Part shown: piece after piece, positions 28,066 to 37,347 of the stretch
Numbering within the stretch: position 1 is the stretch's first letter
Layout of the letters: every line of letters starts with the position of its first letter
Assembly (NCBI GenBank): GCA_035650475.1
Contig: DASRHP010000005.1
Span: forward strand, 54,283 to 118,282
Source of the DNA: Candidatus Binataceae bacterium
GTDB lineage: Bacteria > Desulfobacterota > Binatia > Binatales > Binataceae
Direction of reading: 5' to 3'
Length of the DNA stretch: 64,000 nucleotides
Notes under the pieces: generated by a model
What the model saw: the letters and a program-made list of their open reading frames with translations, nothing else
The model's database searches: none
What the model was told of the DNA's origin: nothing
Position numbers and translations under genes: made by a program

Positions 28066-28186
28066 AAAACCCGGACGCCGCCTTGGGTTGCTTTTCTTGG
28101 CGCGCCGATGCTCGAGCGCAGTATAGTGCGATTTGGGTCCGCGATCACAAGCGCGCCGGGCGTCGCCGCCAGCGGGAGATACGCCG

Positions 28187-28636
28187 ATGCCAAACATCCG
28201 GTCGATCTTTCACGTCAACATCAACGTCACCGACTTCGAGCGCTCGCTCGAGTTCTACCAGACGCTCGGCTTTCGCGTGATCCGTGACCTCGGCGAGGGC
28301 GGCAATCGGAAAATGGCACGCGGACTGGGCGCGAGCGAATGCCGTGGGCGCGCGGTGCTGATGATCCTGGGCGACAATCCGCGCGCGACTCGCCTCGACC
28401 TGATCGAATGGAAGAATCCGCCCACCGAAGGGCGTGCCTACCCGCATCTGTTTCACGCCGGTATCTGCCGTATTGCGCTGCGCACCAGGAGCCTGCTCGC
28501 CGACTACGAGGAACTCAAGGCCCGCGGCGTGCAGTTTCTTTCCGAGCCGCAGGTGTTCGACACGCCCAATGGCCCGGAGGGCTTCGTCTGCCTGACCGAT
28601 CCTGACGGCACCGTGATCGAGCTTATCCAGGTCTGA
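28187..28636 (+). CDS. VOC-fold (glyoxalase-like) protein
   Basis: 149-residue single-domain vicinal-oxygen-chelate protein. It starts FHVNINVTDFERSLEFYQTL with the usual first metal ligand His and ends CLTDPDGTVIELIQ with the usual C-terminal Glu; a central H in HLFHAGICRIAL and an E in DLIEWKNP complete a likely four-residue metal site. Such proteins act as glyoxalases, epimerases or extradiol dioxygenases; the sequence does not say which. The ATG at 28187 follows GGGAG. The gene is divergent from the FAH-family gene and 13 bp upstream of the EmrB-type transporter, so a catabolic or detoxifying unit is plausible. Confidence 0.83.
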   Translation: MPNIRSIFHVNINVTDFERSLEFYQTLGFRVIRDLGEGGNRKMARGLGASECRGRAVLMILGDNPRATRLDLIEWKNPPTEGRAYPHLFHAGICRIALRTRSLLADYEELKARGVQFLSEPQVFDTPNGPEGFVCLTDPDGTVIELIQV

Positions 28637-28649
28637 GGCCGCGCGCGCG

Positions 28650-30245
28650 ATGGTCGCTTCTTCGCTGAGCAACACGCCGCGCGCCGACGAGTACCACCCG
28701 CACAAGTGGCTGGTGGCGGGCGCGGTGATGCTGGGCGCGTTTCTCACCGTGCTCGACAGCTCGATCGTAAACGTCGCGCTCCCTTACATGCAGGGCTCGT
28801 TCGCCGCCAGCGTGGACGAAATCACCTGGGTGGTCACCAGCTACCTGGTCGCGAGCGGGGTCATGATCCCGATGACGGGATGGGTTGCGGCGCGCCTGGG
28901 GCGCAAGCGCTACTTCCTGTTCTCGGTCACGATGTTTGTCGCCGCCTCTGGGCTTTGCGGCGTGGCCCAGAGCCTGGGCCAGATGGTGGTCTTCCGCCTG
29001 CTCCAGGGGGCGGCGGGGGCGGCGATGATGCCGCTGTCGCAGGCGATCCTGCTCGAAACCTTTCCGCCCGCCGAGCATACGCTGGCGATGTCGACCTGGG
29101 GCATCGGCATCCTGGTCGGTCCAATTCTCGGGCCGACGCTGGGCGGCTGGATTACCACCCACTGGAGCTGGCGCTGGAATTTCTACATCAACCTTCCCGC
29201 GGGCGCACTCACCTTGCTGATGGTTTCCAGCTTCGTCCACGACCCGGCGCATCTGCGCGAGCGCCGCGGCCGCGGCCGCGTCGACTATCTGGGCATCGCT
29301 TTGCTGGTCGCCGCGATCGGGCTGCTCCAGATCGTGCTCGATCGGGGCCAGCGCTCGGACTGGTTTGCCGCGCCGTGGGTGCGCTATTTCACCGCCGGCT
29401 CGGCGCTGGCGGCGGTGGCGCTGACGATCCACGAGCTGCGCTGCGCCGAACCGATCCTGGACCTGCGGGTGTTCAGGTATTTCTCGTTCGTGCTCGGCGT
29501 GCTGCTCACCGCCGCGCAATCGTTCGTGATCTTCGGGATCAACCTGCTCAACCCGCTCTTCACCCAGGAGCTGATGGGCTACGACGCGTGGATGTCGGGA
29601 CTGGCGGTGGCGCCGCGCGGACTCGGCGCAATCGTCGCCCTGGTCAGCATCGGCCAGATTTCGCGCCGTGGCGTCGACACCCGCCCGTTCGTGGTCGGCG
29701 GCTTCCTGATCGCGGGATGGGCGGCGTTCCGGATGGCCGACTGGGACCTGTCGGTCGGAATGCTGAATCTCCTGGTGCCGATCCTGATTTTCGGCTTTGG
29801 CCTCGGCTCGGTGTTTCCGGCTCTGACCGCGGCGTCGCTCACTGAAATCCCGGCGGCGCGGATGGGCTTCGCGTCCAGCCTGTTCAACATGGTGATCACC
29901 ACCGCCGCCGCCTTCGGCGTTTCGACCGTAAGCAACATGCTCACCGCACAGGAGCAAGTCCATCAGACCTACCTGGTGCAGCACTTTTCGATCTTCGATG
30001 CCTGGCGGATCAGCCGTGATCATCTGGCGATGCCCGGCGCGCCGCGCTTCGACTATCTGAACCAGATAATCAGCGGCCAGCATCAGCAGCTCGGGATGCT
30101 GTACGGATCACTCCAGGCGCAGGCCTGGCTGCTGGCCTACAACGATATCTACCGGATGATGGCGATAGTGCTCGTCTTCGTCGCACCCTGGTGCTTCCTG
30201 CTACACCGCTCGGGCGCGGGCGGCGGTTCCGTGATGAGCCACTGA
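28650..30245 (+). CDS. EmrB/QacA-type (DHA2) MFS drug transporter
   Basis: 531-residue drug:H+ antiporter with 14 predicted helices. The DHA2 motifs are present: LDSSIVNVALPYMQ in helix 1, the loop GWVAARLGRKRYFLFS, and the motif C region GPILGPTLGGWI. Typical EmrB partners an EmrA adaptor and TolC, but no adaptor is encoded next to it. It follows the VOC gene after 13 bp and precedes the L,D-transpeptidase gene by 17 bp, so all three may be co-transcribed. Substrate unknown, probably hydrophobic or aromatic compounds. Confidence 0.9.
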   Translation: MVASSLSNTPRADEYHPHKWLVAGAVMLGAFLTVLDSSIVNVALPYMQGSFAASVDEITWVVTSYLVASGVMIPMTGWVAARLGRKRYFLFSVTMFVAASGLCGVAQSLGQMVVFRLLQGAAGAAMMPLSQAILLETFPPAEHTLAMSTWGIGILVGPILGPTLGGWITTHWSWRWNFYINLPAGALTLLMVSSFVHDPAHLRERRGRGRVDYLGIALLVAAIGLLQIVLDRGQRSDWFAAPWVRYFTAGSALAAVALTIHELRCAEPILDLRVFRYFSFVLGVLLTAAQSFVIFGINLLNPLFTQELMGYDAWMSGLAVAPRGLGAIVALVSIGQISRRGVDTRPFVVGGFLIAGWAAFRMADWDLSVGMLNLLVPILIFGFGLGSVFPALTAASLTEIPAARMGFASSLFNMVITTAAAFGVSTVSNMLTAQEQVHQTYLVQHFSIFDAWRISRDHLAMPGAPRFDYLNQIISGQHQQLGMLYGSLQAQAWLLAYNDIYRMMAIVLVFVAPWCFLLHRSGAGGGSVMSH

Positions 30246-30262
30246 CGAAGCGGGCCTGGCGG

Positions 30263-31399
30263 ATGCGCCCGCACGAAGCAATACGCGTTTTTCGCGGGAG
30301 GGCTCGGGGCCGAGCGGCGAGGCTCGCAGGACGGGCACAAGCCGCGGCGGCGCTTGCACTGCTGGCGATGGGCGCACCGGCGCTTGCACAGACGCCGGCC
30401 GCGGTCGACTCCCCCGTCGGCGTCCGAACGCCGAGCGCGGCTCAGACGCCCGCGGCGCGCTCCACGGCTACACCGCTGCTGCAGGCGGCGATCCGGCCGC
30501 CGCTCGCACGCTATCTCACCGGAGGCCGGTTCGAGATCACGGTCGCGCGCGGCGATTCGCTGCGCAGTATCGGCTCGCACTACGGTATCGATCCGGCGGT
30601 GCTCGCCGAGCTCAACGGCTTGCGCGCCAACGCGCGCCTGATCGCCGGCCAGACCCTGCAAATCGACAATCGCCATCTGATCCCGCTTGCCCTAAGCGAG
30701 GGGATCCTGATCAACGTGCCGCAGCGGATGCTGTTCTTTTTTCGCCGCGGCAAGGTCGCCGGCGCCTATCCGGTGAGCGTCGGCAAACCCGACTGGCCGA
30801 CGCCGCGCGGCCCCTTCGAAGTGCTCGAGCGGCGAGAATTCCCCACCTGGCATGTGCCGGTGTCGATTCAGCGCGAAATGGCGCGCTTGGGCAAGGTGGT
30901 GAAGAAAAGCGTACCGCCCGGTCCGGAAAACCCACTGGGAGACTGTTACCTCGCACTGAGCATCCCGGCGGTCGGGATCCACGCCACGATCGCGCCGCAA
31001 TCGATCTACGACTTTCGCACCCACGGCTGCATCCGGCTGCATCCAGAGCACGCGAGCGCCCTCTTCGACGCCGTCGGCCTCGGCGAGAGCGGGCAGATAA
31101 TCTACGAGCCGGTGATCCTGGGATTACTCGACGACGGCCGAATCTTCCTCGAAGTCCATCGCGACGTCTACTCGCGCAAGTCCGTGCAGATGGACCACGT
31201 GCGCCGGCTTGCCGAAGCGGAGAAGCTCGACGCCTCGATCGATTGGGCGAAGGCCGCGATCGCGATGAGCCGGCGGCTGGGGCTGGCTACGGAGGTCGGC
31301 CTCAAGCCCGTCGCTTCGCCCAGCCCGACGGCCGGCGCGCCAGCATGGTCGCCGTCAACGGGCGCGCACCTCTGGCCTCGCGTATCGCTTCGCGGTTGA
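30263..31399 (+). CDS. LysM-containing L,D-transpeptidase (YkuD family)
   Basis: 378-residue periplasmic peptidoglycan cross-linking or lipoprotein-attaching enzyme. An arginine-rich start and hydrophobic segment end in an Ala-rich signal site (GAPALAQ). After a Pro/Thr/Ala linker comes a LysM domain (ITVARGDSLRSIGSHYGIDP to TLQI), then the YkuD domain, with the catalytic motif IHATIAPQSIYDFRTHGCIR containing the active-site Cys and two His. The C-terminal 80 residues are extra and end in low-complexity sequence. I choose the ATG at 30263, because the longer frame overlaps the transporter gene. It fits a Gram-negative envelope with 3-3 cross-links. Confidence 0.9.
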   Translation: MRPHEAIRVFRGRARGRAARLAGRAQAAAALALLAMGAPALAQTPAAVDSPVGVRTPSAAQTPAARSTATPLLQAAIRPPLARYLTGGRFEITVARGDSLRSIGSHYGIDPAVLAELNGLRANARLIAGQTLQIDNRHLIPLALSEGILINVPQRMLFFFRRGKVAGAYPVSVGKPDWPTPRGPFEVLERREFPTWHVPVSIQREMARLGKVVKKSVPPGPENPLGDCYLALSIPAVGIHATIAPQSIYDFRTHGCIRLHPEHASALFDAVGLGESGQIIYEPVILGLLDDGRIFLEVHRDVYSRKSVQMDHVRRLAEAEKLDASIDWAKAAIAMSRRLGLATEVGLKPVASPSPTAGAPAWSPSTGAHLWPRVSLRG

Positions 31400-31465
31400 A
31401 CGGGTTGCGTCGAACGTTGCTTCCTTGCTTTTTCCGCGGCAAGGATAAAGGTTGGTCGAAAGTCG

Positions 31466-31921
31466 ATGCCAAAGCGGGGCGGGAAAAAGCTGGTCCTCGG
31501 AGCGTTCGCAGCGACGGCGCTGCTCGCGTTTGTGGCGCTGCCGGCCCTGCGCCCGCGATGCGCCGAAGTGCACGGCGACGCCGTCCTGACGATTTCGCTC
31601 GCGCGCCTGGTGCGGGGCGAGGCTGTGCGGTTCTGTTTTCGCGACGACGCCGGGGAGCGGCTGCGTTTTCTGCTGGCGCGCGGCAGCGACGGTAGGGTCC
31701 GCTCGGTGTTCGACGCCTGCCGCCAGTGCTTCAAGTTCCATCAGGGCTACGAGGTCGCCGGCGGCATGCTCATCTGCCGCCTGTGCGGCAACCGCTACGC
31801 AATCGATCACATGACCGAGGGCGAGGCCTCCTGCGTGCCTGTCAGCTTGCCGCTTAGCGAGCGCGGAAACACCGCGCAGATAAAGGTTTCCGACCTCAAG
31901 CGTGGGAGGGCGCTGTTTTGA
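31466..31921 (+). CDS. DUF2318-like membrane-anchored Cys-rich protein
   Basis: 151-residue protein with one N-terminal membrane anchor (LVLGAFAATALLAFVAL) and an extracytoplasmic domain. The pattern DACRQCFKFHQGYEVAGG followed by MLICRLCGNRYAIDHM and SCVPVSLPL matches DUF2318, a family with two C-x2-C pairs thought to bind iron, heme or an iron-sulfur cluster and often found with iron or copper uptake genes. Its stop overlaps the TTG start of the next small gene, and a GGGAGGG ribosome site lies within its last codons. It is the first member of the metal-related set that includes copC and copD. Confidence 0.78.
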   Translation: MPKRGGKKLVLGAFAATALLAFVALPALRPRCAEVHGDAVLTISLARLVRGEAVRFCFRDDAGERLRFLLARGSDGRVRSVFDACRQCFKFHQGYEVAGGMLICRLCGNRYAIDHMTEGEASCVPVSLPLSERGNTAQIKVSDLKRGRALF

Positions 31922-32232
31922 AGCTCGCCCGCCCCGATCGTACCGCGGCGGTCGTGCTCGCCTTGGCGGTGTTGCTCGGCGGGATGCCACTGATGCTTGG
32001 CGTAACCGTGGTCCGCGACGGCGCGCCCGCCTTCACGATTAATATCTGCCATCCGTTGCACAGCTTCGACCGCTCGCCGGCTCCGATGCTGGCGGTGATG
32101 ACCGTACATCCGGCGACAAATGCCTGGTTGCCGGAACGCGGCCGCGCGTGCGCGCCGGCTCCGACGCTGCGCGCGCGCACTGCCGACGCACCCGATCCAC
32201 CGCCTCCCAAAAGCGCGCGTCTAAGAGCGTAA
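31918..32232 (+). CDS. Small secreted or membrane-anchored hypothetical protein
   Basis: 104-residue protein with a TTG start overlapping the DUF2318-like stop codon and a strong GGGAGGG ribosome site. A hydrophobic stretch (AAVVLALAVLLGGMPLMLGV) is a signal peptide or anchor; the rest is proline- and alanine-rich with two cysteines (NICHPL and GRACAP) and a few histidines. I do not recognise a family. Its tight coupling suggests it works with the DUF2318-like protein. Confidence 0.6.
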   Translation: MKLARPDRTAAVVLALAVLLGGMPLMLGVTVVRDGAPAFTINICHPLHSFDRSPAPMLAVMTVHPATNAWLPERGRACAPAPTLRARTADAPDPPPPKSARLRA

Positions 32233-32345
32233 CCCTTTTAGTCACGATCAACCGTGGGCCCGGAATCGCGGGTCCGCGCGTTGCGCCCGTACACGAGTGC
32301 GGCGGCACGGCCGTCGGCGTGACCGCCTTTGCGGAGGAACGATCA

Positions 32346-33266
32346 ATGAGGCGCCTTTGCGCCCTCCTGTCGCTTATCGTCAGCGCAATGCCGGCGCGTG
32401 TTTTCGCCCATGGCACGGTGGGCGACTATACATTTCTGGAACCGATGGTCGCGGAGGATGCGAATCCCAAAAATGAATTCGACATTCTCAGGCCGCAGTA
32501 CTTGTGGACCAGGGAAGGGCGTCAGTTTTCGCTCGGTTTCTCGCTGGAGAAGGTTTTGATCAACGCTCCCGAAGATACGGCGTTCTGGCCTGCCGACAGC
32601 CCCCTGGTCAGCCTCGAGATCGGAAGCGGGTGGAGCCACTTATCGCCCCGCGGCGAAGCGGCGTTGAGCGGTTTCGAGGGTCTCGAACTTTTTCCCAAGT
32701 GGGCGTTCCTCACGGTGCCCGAGCACCAACTACGGCTCTCCCTGGCAGCCGCGCTGGTTCTGCCAACGGGCAGCCCGTCAACCGAGGAACAGAATCACAC
32801 CCTGCTGGGTCCGGTGCTTCTGTGGGCCAAGGGATGGGGCGACCTGCCGAACCGCGGGCTGCTCAAGTACCTGCGGCCGTTCGGGTTCCAAGGCGACGTC
32901 GGATACGTTCCGGCGTTGGGCGGAGCCGCGTGGCACGAAATGTTTGCCGACAACGTGATCGAATACTCATTGCCGTATCTCAGCAACCATGTGAAGGATA
33001 TCGGGCTTCGATGGCCTTTGCGCAATCTGTATGTGTACACCGAGTTCAACTACGACCAGTTGATTACGGGACCGCCGGGCGAACCCTTCCCTGAGATTCT
33101 CATCACTCCTGGAATTGCATTCATGGGCCGTTACCTCCAGCTTAGCGTGGCGACCCGGTTCGCGCTCAACCGCGCGTCGGTCCGCGACAACCAGGCGACC
33201 CTGATCGGCCTCGTTGACCTGTTCATCGACGATATCCTTCCCTGGGCCAACTGGACGCCAATGTGA
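32346..33266 (+). CDS. Exported barrel-like protein of the copper cluster (unknown)
   Basis: 306-residue exported protein. A clear signal peptide (MRRLCALLSLIVSAMPARVFA) should be cut before HGTVGDYTF, leaving an N-terminal histidine, as in mature CopC. The rest alternates short hydrophobic and polar stretches with many aromatic residues (LRLSLAAALVLPTGSPS, LQLSVATRFALN), which suggests an outer-membrane beta-barrel or barrel-like transporter. I use the ATG at 32346, with GGAGGAAC upstream; the frame is open before it. Its stop overlaps the GTG start of copC. A function in copper passage across the outer membrane is inferred from the neighbours only. Confidence 0.7.
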   Translation: MRRLCALLSLIVSAMPARVFAHGTVGDYTFLEPMVAEDANPKNEFDILRPQYLWTREGRQFSLGFSLEKVLINAPEDTAFWPADSPLVSLEIGSGWSHLSPRGEAALSGFEGLELFPKWAFLTVPEHQLRLSLAAALVLPTGSPSTEEQNHTLLGPVLLWAKGWGDLPNRGLLKYLRPFGFQGDVGYVPALGGAAWHEMFADNVIEYSLPYLSNHVKDIGLRWPLRNLYVYTEFNYDQLITGPPGEPFPEILITPGIAFMGRYLQLSVATRFALNRASVRDNQATLIGLVDLFIDDILPWANWTPM

Positions 33267-33655
33267 ACGCGCGCGCGCTTTCAATCTTCGCAGGCGCTCT
33301 GTTCGCGGGCGCTCTCCTCGTGCCCGCCCGGGCCGGCGCTCATGCCTTTCCGACCGTAGAGCGGCCCCGCGTCGGCGCAACGTTCACCAAGCCGCCTTCA
33401 GAAGTGGCGATCACCTTCGATGCGCCGATCGAGTCGTTGTTCGCGACGCTGATGGTTTTCGACGACGCCGGTCACGATGAAACCGCGAGCAAGCCTCGGG
33501 TGACGGCAAATCGACGTCAGCTGGTGGTGATGCTCAAACCGCTGGGACCCGGCGACTACACGGTCAAGTGGGCAGTCCTGGCCGAGGACGGCCATCGCAG
33601 CGAAGGCTCGTACACCTTTACGGTCGCAGGTACGGTCGCAGGCGAGCGGCGGTGA
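33263..33655 (+). CDS. copC: CopC-type periplasmic copper-binding protein
   Basis: 130-residue CopC/PcoC family protein. The signal peptide ends at ARAGA, so the mature protein begins with His (HAFPTVERPRVG), the first ligand of the CopC Cu(II) site. The D-G-H in LAEDGHRSEGSYTF supplies the other typical Cu(II) ligands (Asp and His). The Met-rich Cu(I) site of PcoC is absent, so this is the Cu(II)-only form. GTG start overlapping the previous stop; its own stop overlaps the copD start. With CopD it normally serves copper uptake or tolerance in the periplasm. Confidence 0.92.
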   Translation: MNARALSIFAGALFAGALLVPARAGAHAFPTVERPRVGATFTKPPSEVAITFDAPIESLFATLMVFDDAGHDETASKPRVTANRRQLVVMLKPLGPGDYTVKWAVLAEDGHRSEGSYTFTVAGTVAGERR

Positions 33656-34554
33656 ACGGGATGGACGCGATGGGCGCGATGAGCCCGATGGGCGAGGCGG
33701 CGCTTTTTGAATGGCCGCTGCTCGCCTGCACCATCGCGATCTTCGGAACTGCGGCCTTCGCCCTGATAATCGCGCCGGCGGACGATTCGGCGAGCGCTGC
33801 GGCCGGTCGCCGCATCGCGACGCTCGCGCGATGGCTCGCGCTTGCCGCTCTTGCGCTTTCGCCGCTCGCCTTTGCGAATGCGGCGGCCGACATGGCGGGA
33901 GTATCGATGCGCGCGGCGGTCGCTTACATGCCGCTGGTGCTTGGGCACACCCACGCGGGGCGACTGTGGGCATGGCGGATGGGCGCAGCATTCGCGCTCG
34001 CGGTCTTCGCGTGGATCCCCGGCGCCGGCGCGCGCCGGCTGCTCCTGCTCTTCCTGATCGTGGCGGCGATGCTCCTGATGCGCGCGCTGGGAAGCCATGC
34101 GATCGACCGCGGCATGGCCGCCGTCGCGCTCTATTTCGTGCACGAGGTGGCGGCCGGGATGTGGCTGGGCGCGCTTGCGGGGCTGTGCCTTGGATGCGTA
34201 CCGCATCCGTTGCCTGAACGATGGTTTTATCAGACCGTACCGCGCGTCTCGCGGCTGGCCGGATGGAGCGTGGCGGCGCTGGTCGCAACCGGATGCTTCA
34301 ACGCTTATGAAGCGCTCGGCCTCGACCCGCATCGCTACCTGTACGCGGCCTATGGGCGGACGCTGCTCGTGAAGCTCGCCACCGTGGCGGTCGTAATCGC
34401 GATCGGCGCCTACAATCGGTACCGCCTGGCCGCGCGAACGGCCGACGCCGATGCGCTGTATCCGCTGCTGCGCAACGTTGGGATCGAGTGCGCGCTTGTG
34501 GTGGGAGTGCTCGGATGGTCGGCGCTGCTCGCCAACACGCCTCCACCGCACTGA
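33652..34554 (+). CDS. copD: CopD-type copper transport membrane protein
   Basis: 300-residue inner-membrane protein of the CopD/PcoD family with eight predicted helices. Conserved histidines and methionines lie near the helices (LGHTHAGRLWAWR, FVHEVAAGMWLGAL, YGRTLLVKLA), as expected for a copper path. The GTG start overlaps the copC stop codon; an internal ATG three codons later is the alternative. CopC hands copper to CopD, which carries it into the cytosol. The pair follows the barrel-like and DUF2318-like genes in one operon. Confidence 0.9.
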   Translation: MNGMDAMGAMSPMGEAALFEWPLLACTIAIFGTAAFALIIAPADDSASAAAGRRIATLARWLALAALALSPLAFANAAADMAGVSMRAAVAYMPLVLGHTHAGRLWAWRMGAAFALAVFAWIPGAGARRLLLLFLIVAAMLLMRALGSHAIDRGMAAVALYFVHEVAAGMWLGALAGLCLGCVPHPLPERWFYQTVPRVSRLAGWSVAALVATGCFNAYEALGLDPHRYLYAAYGRTLLVKLATVAVVIAIGAYNRYRLAARTADADALYPLLRNVGIECALVVGVLGWSALLANTPPPH

Positions 34555-34737
34555 AGCTCAGGATTGTGCCCACTCGTTTGCGGCGCGCCGCCTAAGCGCG
34601 ATTTTTCCCGCCGCGCTGTGCGAAGCGCCCCCGCCTTTCCCATACTTCTGCCCAGCTTGGCATCGCGACCGCCGCACGTCGCGTCGGTGCGCGTGCCGCG
34701 CAATGCTGGAGAGGGCGTCGCGCAGGCGCTCTTTGGG

Positions 34738-35421
34738 ATGAGTGTGATGTGGGAGTCTGCCGCAGACCTGGTGCGCTATCCGCTGCCGCTGTGGCTGGCC
34801 GCGCTGCTCGCCTGCGCGACCGTCCTGATGGCGGTCGGCCTGCGCGCGCTGATCGTGCCCAGCAAATCGCAGCTTGAGGCGGCCAACCGCCGGCTGGCGC
34901 GCGAGGTGGCCGAGCGCGAGCGCGCGGAAACCCGCTTCCGCGGCCTGGTCGAGTCGGCGCCGGACGCGATGATCATCGTCGATGCGCAGGGCGCGATCGT
35001 GTTGGTCAACGGGCAGACCGAGCGGCTGTTCGGCTATTCGCGCGAAGAACTGCTTGGCCAGCCGATTGAGGTCCTGCTACCCGAACGCTTTCGCCGCCGC
35101 CACGTGGAGCTGCGCGATAACTACTTCAAGGACCCGCAGCCGCGCGCGATGGGCGGCGGGATGGAGCTCTTCGCGCTGCGCAGCGACGGGGTCGAAATCC
35201 CGGTCGAGGTCAGTCTAAGCCCGCTCGCGACCGACGAGGGCCTGTTGGTTTCGAGCACCGTGCGCGACATCTCGGAGCGCAAGCGCGTGCAGGCCGAACT
35301 GGCGCGCGCGCGATCAGGCGCTGGAGGCGTCGCGGCTGAAGTCGGCTTTCGTCGCCAACATGTCGCACGAGGTCCGCACGCCGCTCAACGGCATCATCGG
35401 CTTTGCCCAGCTGCTGTATGA
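34738..35421 (+). pseudogene. Sensor histidine kinase, N-terminal fragment (membrane-PAS), frameshifted
   Basis: First part of a sensor kinase whose reading frame breaks at about 35302-35311. A membrane helix (PLWLAALLACATVLMAVGL) at residues about 15-35 is followed by a short coiled coil and a PAS domain (RFRGLVESAPDAMIIVDAQG to STVRDISERKRVQAELA). The frame then runs into unrelated sequence and stops at 35421, losing the expected continuation DQALEASRLKSAFVANMSHE, which is encoded in another frame immediately afterwards. I place the start at ATG 34738. Whether the gene is truly broken or the break is a sequencing or assembly error cannot be decided here. Confidence 0.8.
35302..35311 (+). 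repeat. GC-dinucleotide run carrying the kinase frameshift
   Basis: Five GC dinucleotides in a row lie exactly where the kinase frame breaks. The downstream part would be in frame if the run were 9 or 12 bases instead of 10, so loss of one GC unit from six, or one extra base, explains the break. Dinucleotide runs slip during replication and also cause sequencing errors. Confidence 0.7.
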
Positions 35422-36055
35422 AGGGCGCATCACGCCCGGCTCCGCCGAGTACGATCAGAGTCTCGCCAACATCCTCTCGAGCGCGCGCCACCTCCTGCAT
35501 CTGATCAATGATCTCCTTGACCTGGCCCAGGTCGAAGCGGGCAGGATGAAGTTCGCACCCGAGGCGACGGCGCCGGTCGAGCTAATCGAGGAGGTGCAGG
35601 GCGTACTGCGCGGCATTGCGGCCCAGCGGCGCATCCGCGTCAAAGCCGAGGTTGCACCCGAGCTCGGCCGCCTGATGGTCGACTCGGCTAGGCTCAAGCA
35701 GGTGCTTTACAACTACCTCTCCAATGCGCTGAAGTTCGCGAGTGACGGCTCCTGCGTCACGGTTCGGGTGCGCCCGCACGGCGAGGATTGGTTCCGGCTC
35801 GAAGTCGAGGATTGCGGCGAAGGTATCAGCCCCGCCGATATCCAGCATCTGTTCACTGAATTTCGCCAGCTCGATTCGGGCCTGAACAAGCGGCACCAAG
35901 GCACGGGCCTCGGCCTCGCGTTGACCAAGCGTATCGTCGAGGCCCAAGGCGGCAGGGTCGGCGTCCAGAGCGAACCCGGCAAGGGGAGCATATTCTGGGC
36001 GATCCTGCCGCGCAGCCTGCCGCCTGACGATACGCCGCGCGCGATGCGGTTCTGA
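35360..36055 (+). pseudogene. Sensor histidine kinase, C-terminal fragment (HisKA-HATPase)
   Basis: Catalytic half of the same kinase. The phospho-acceptor motif MSHEVRTPLNGIIGFAQLL opens this frame; the true coding frame continues upstream to the GC run at 35302. HATPase boxes are intact: N box NYLSNALKFA, G1 DCGEGI, G2 GTGLGLALTKR. No receiver domain follows, and no response regulator gene is adjacent, so it would be an orphan kinase. If translated alone from the internal ATG it would make a soluble transmitter module without sensor. Ends 31 bp before the convergent frc gene. Confidence 0.85.
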
Positions 36056-36086
36056 CCCGCCGCGCGCGGCGGCGGCCGCGCGTCGT

Positions 36087-37319
36087 TCAGATTACGCCTT
36101 CGACGCGCAGCTTCTCGATCTCCGCTTCGCCGTAGCCCATCACTTCGCGCAGAACTTCCGCAGTATGCTCGCTGAGCAGCGGCGAGCGTTCGATCTCGAC
36201 CGGGCTGTCCGACAGTACGATCGGGCAGCCGACGGTTTTGAACGAGCCGCGCGCGGGATGCGGAACTTCGACGATCAGCCCGCGCTCGGCCAGCGCGCGG
36301 TCTTCGATCAGGTCTTTCATCGAGAGGATCGGCCCGCACGGCACGTCGGCTTCCATCAGCGCGCGCATCACCTCGTGCTTGGAGTGTCGCATCGTCCACT
36401 CCTCGACGACGCCGAAGACCTCGTCGAGATGGCCCAGCCGCGCCTCGGGGGTTGCGTAGGCCGGATCGGCGGCGAGCTCGGGGCGTTCGATCGTGCGCGC
36501 GAGCGCGGGCCAGATCTGCGGCTGGATGATCACGTAGCAGTAATCGTTGGGGCCGCCCGGATGGCATCGCAGCGCCGCTCCTGGCTGCCCGCCGCCGGAC
36601 GCGTTGCCTGAGCGCGGCACCGTGTCGCCGAAGCTGCGGTTGGGATATTCCGTCAGCGGCCCATGTGCGAGCCGCTGCTGGTCACGCATCTTTACCCGGC
36701 ACAGGTTGAGCACCGCGTCCTGCATCGCGACCTCCACCCGCTGGCCGCGCCCGCTGCGCTCGCGCTGGTAGAGCGCGGCGAGGATCCCGGCGACGGCGTG
36801 GATGCCGGTACCGGAGTCGCCGATCTGCGCACCGGTGCTGGTCGGCGGGCCGTCCTCCCATCCGGTGGTGCTCATCGCGCCGCCCATCGCCTGCGCGATC
36901 GTCTCATAGGCCTTGGAATTGTAAAACGGCCCCCGGCCGAAGCCCTTGATCGACGCGTAAATCATGCGCGGGTTAAGCTCGTGCACACGCTCCCATCCGA
37001 AGCCCTCGCGCTCGAGCACGCCGGGGCCAAAATTTTCGACCAGCACATCGGCGCGCCTGATCAACTCGCCGAGGATGCGCTTGCCTCGCTCGGCCTTGAT
37101 GTTGAGGGTGATGCTGCGCTTGTTGCAGTTGAGCATCGTGAAATACAGGCTATCGACGCCCGGCAAGTCGCGCAGTTGCGTGCGGGTGATGTCGCCGCGC
37201 CCCGGCATCTCGACCTTGATCACGTCGGCGCCGAGCCAGGCCAGGATCTGGGTGCAGCTCGGGCCCGACTGCACGTGGGTCATGTCGAGGACCCGAACTC
37301 CCGTCAACGCCTTTTCCAT
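36087..37319 (-). CDS. frc: Formyl-CoA:oxalate CoA-transferase
   Basis: 410-residue family III CoA-transferase very like Oxalobacter Frc. It shares the start [20 protein letters not shown], the [19 protein letters not shown] segment, the catalytic D168 ([12 protein letters not shown]) and the glycine-rich ASGGGQPG loop that closes over the oxalyl intermediate. Frc transfers CoA from formyl-CoA to oxalate. It lies 28 bp downstream of a ThDP-dependent lyase on the same strand, the usual frc-oxc pairing. The partner is not a close match to classical oxalyl-CoA decarboxylase, so the pair might instead use formyl-CoA with another acid or a 2-hydroxyacyl-CoA. The Frc identity itself is well supported. 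Confidence 0.87.
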   Translation of the reverse strand: MEKALTGVRVLDMTHVQSGPSCTQILAWLGADVIKVEMPGRGDITRTQLRDLPGVDSLYFTMLNCNKRSITLNIKAERGKRILGELIRRADVLVENFGPGVLEREGFGWERVHELNPRMIYASIKGFGRGPFYNSKAYETIAQAMGGAMSTTGWEDGPPTSTGAQIGDSGTGIHAVAGILAALYQRERSGRGQRVEVAMQDAVLNLCRVKMRDQQRLAHGPLTEYPNRSFGDTVPRSGNASGGGQPGAALRCHPGGPNDYCYVIIQPQIWPALARTIERPELAADPAYATPEARLGHLDEVFGVVEEWTMRHSKHEVMRALMEADVPCGPILSMKDLIEDRALAERGLIVEVPHPARGSFKTVGCPIVLSDSPVEIERSPLLSEHTAEVLREVMGYGEAEIEKLRVEGVI

Positions 37320-37347
37320 CGCTCGCCTCGCAAGTCTCCGCGCGCCG

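Noticed and set aside
28623..30083. 486-codon open frame opposite the EmrB-type transporter
   Set aside because: Product is Arg/His/Gln/Glu-rich low-complexity sequence; the sense strand codes a clear 14-helix transporter.
35302..35360. Programmed ribosomal frameshift in the sensor kinase
   Set aside because: No A/T-rich slippery heptamer or clear stimulatory signal is seen; a GC-dinucleotide slip or read error is simpler.
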